Assembly (NCBI GenBank): GCA_013335425.1
Contig: JAAXVQ010000151.1
Location: forward strand, 1 to 5,760
Direction of reading: 5' to 3'
DNA: 5,760 nucleotides
DNA from: Candidatus Firestoneibacteriota bacterium
Lineage (GTDB): Bacteria; Oederibacteriota; JAAXVQ01
Shown: piece by piece, positions 5,559 to 5,760 of the stretch
How the letters are laid out: each line of letters starts with the position of its first letter
Position numbering within the stretch: the first letter of the stretch is position 1
The notes under the pieces: model-generated
Told to the model about the DNA's origin: nothing
Database searches by the model: none
The model's input: only the letters and a program-made list of their open reading frames with translations
Translations under genes and position numbers: made by a program

Positions 5559-5760
5559 TTACCCGCCCAGGTTCACGCCGAAGAGATGCCCCAGGCCGAA
5601 AGTAACCGCGGCCGCGACCAAGCCGATAAGAATTTGCCGCAATCCGGCACCGATCGGATTTTTCCCCGTCACCAAGGTAATGCCGGCACCGATGACAAAC
5701 AAACCCAACGAACTTGCCCCCAAGCTCCAAAGCACGCCTTCGTGCATGGGTCCGAAGGCG
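5559..5760 (-). CDS. VIT1/CCC1-family membrane transporter, C-terminal fragment (5' end outside window)
   Basis: The last 67 or so codons of a gene entering from the right edge; the stop is TAA at 5559-5561. The frame is open to the edge, so the ATG at 5747 is probably internal. Two hydrophobic helices are seen: one in SLGLFVIGAGITLVTG, and one in GLRQILIGLVAAAVTFGLG. Between them is a short polar turn, GKNPIGAG. This helix, polar G-x-NP turn, GLR..LIGL.AAAVT pattern is, from knowledge of the family, the usual C-terminus of VIT1/CCC1 proteins, which move ferrous iron or manganese across membranes. The metal-binding residues are in the missing part, so substrate and direction cannot be judged. 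Downstream it shares an orientation with the DUF2892 gene but is separated by about 177 bases and a promoter. Confidence 0.75.
   Translation of the reverse strand, partial: AFGPMHEGVLWSLGASSLGLFVIGAGITLVTGKNPIGAGLRQILIGLVAAAVTFGLGHLFGVNLGG

Noticed and set aside
5500..5730. 76-codon minus-strand frame overlapping the VIT-like fragment
   Set aside because: It is out of frame with the two membrane helices and conserved turn of the VIT-like C-terminus, and its arginine- and glycine-rich translation looks like a shifted reading of that gene.
1..5760. CRISPR array, insertion sequence, tRNA or integration site
   Set aside because: No direct repeat series, transposase motif, cloverleaf or matching end repeats were found by eye.

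Overview
The window is bacterial chromosomal DNA of fairly balanced base composition. Genes are tightly packed, have ordinary Shine-Dalgarno sites, and are separated by AT-rich gaps with sigma70-type promoters. The best hint to the organism is the giant secreted protein on the left. Its N-terminal pattern (QDLHCNYEVQ, then GKLTGAE, then GGFHTPGI) resembles, from memory, very long exported proteins of candidate phylum Omnitrophota (OP3) and related uncultured bacteria. No phylogenetic marker is present, so this assignment is tentative.

Layout from left to right. (1) Positions 1-2790, minus strand: the first 930 codons of one uninterrupted reading frame that leaves the window on the left. It encodes an exported protein with a TraB/TIKI/EreA/ChaN-like N-terminal domain, a glycine-rich membrane segment near residues 614-662, and a large unrecognised C-terminal part. 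(2) Positions 2791-3074: an AT-rich divergent promoter region with one good promoter on each strand; an inverted repeat lies over the -35 box of the rightward promoter. (3) Positions 3075-4145, plus strand: a complete DNA polymerase IV (dinB). (4) Positions 4146-4242: a short convergent gap with two GC-rich inverted repeats. (5) Positions 4243-5085, minus strand: a complete RssA-like patatin phospholipase. (6) Positions 5104-5140: a strong intrinsic terminator for the next gene, which also overlaps a plausible promoter for the patatin gene. (7) Positions 5175-5381, minus strand: a 68-residue DUF2892 (YgaP-like) inner-membrane protein with its own promoter. (8) Positions 5559-5760, minus strand: the C-terminal end of a VIT1/CCC1-family membrane protein, cut by the right edge.

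The genes do not form one pathway. The right-hand block (VIT-like carrier, DUF2892 protein, patatin) is membrane-related and reads leftward, but the terminator and separate promoters suggest mostly independent units. dinB stands alone. The large exported protein is the least understood and most interesting element. For both the patatin and the DUF2892 protein, ribosome binding sites and the transcription signals show that the longest possible reading frame is too long, so shorter starts were chosen. No tRNA, rRNA, CRISPR array, insertion sequence or attachment site was seen.
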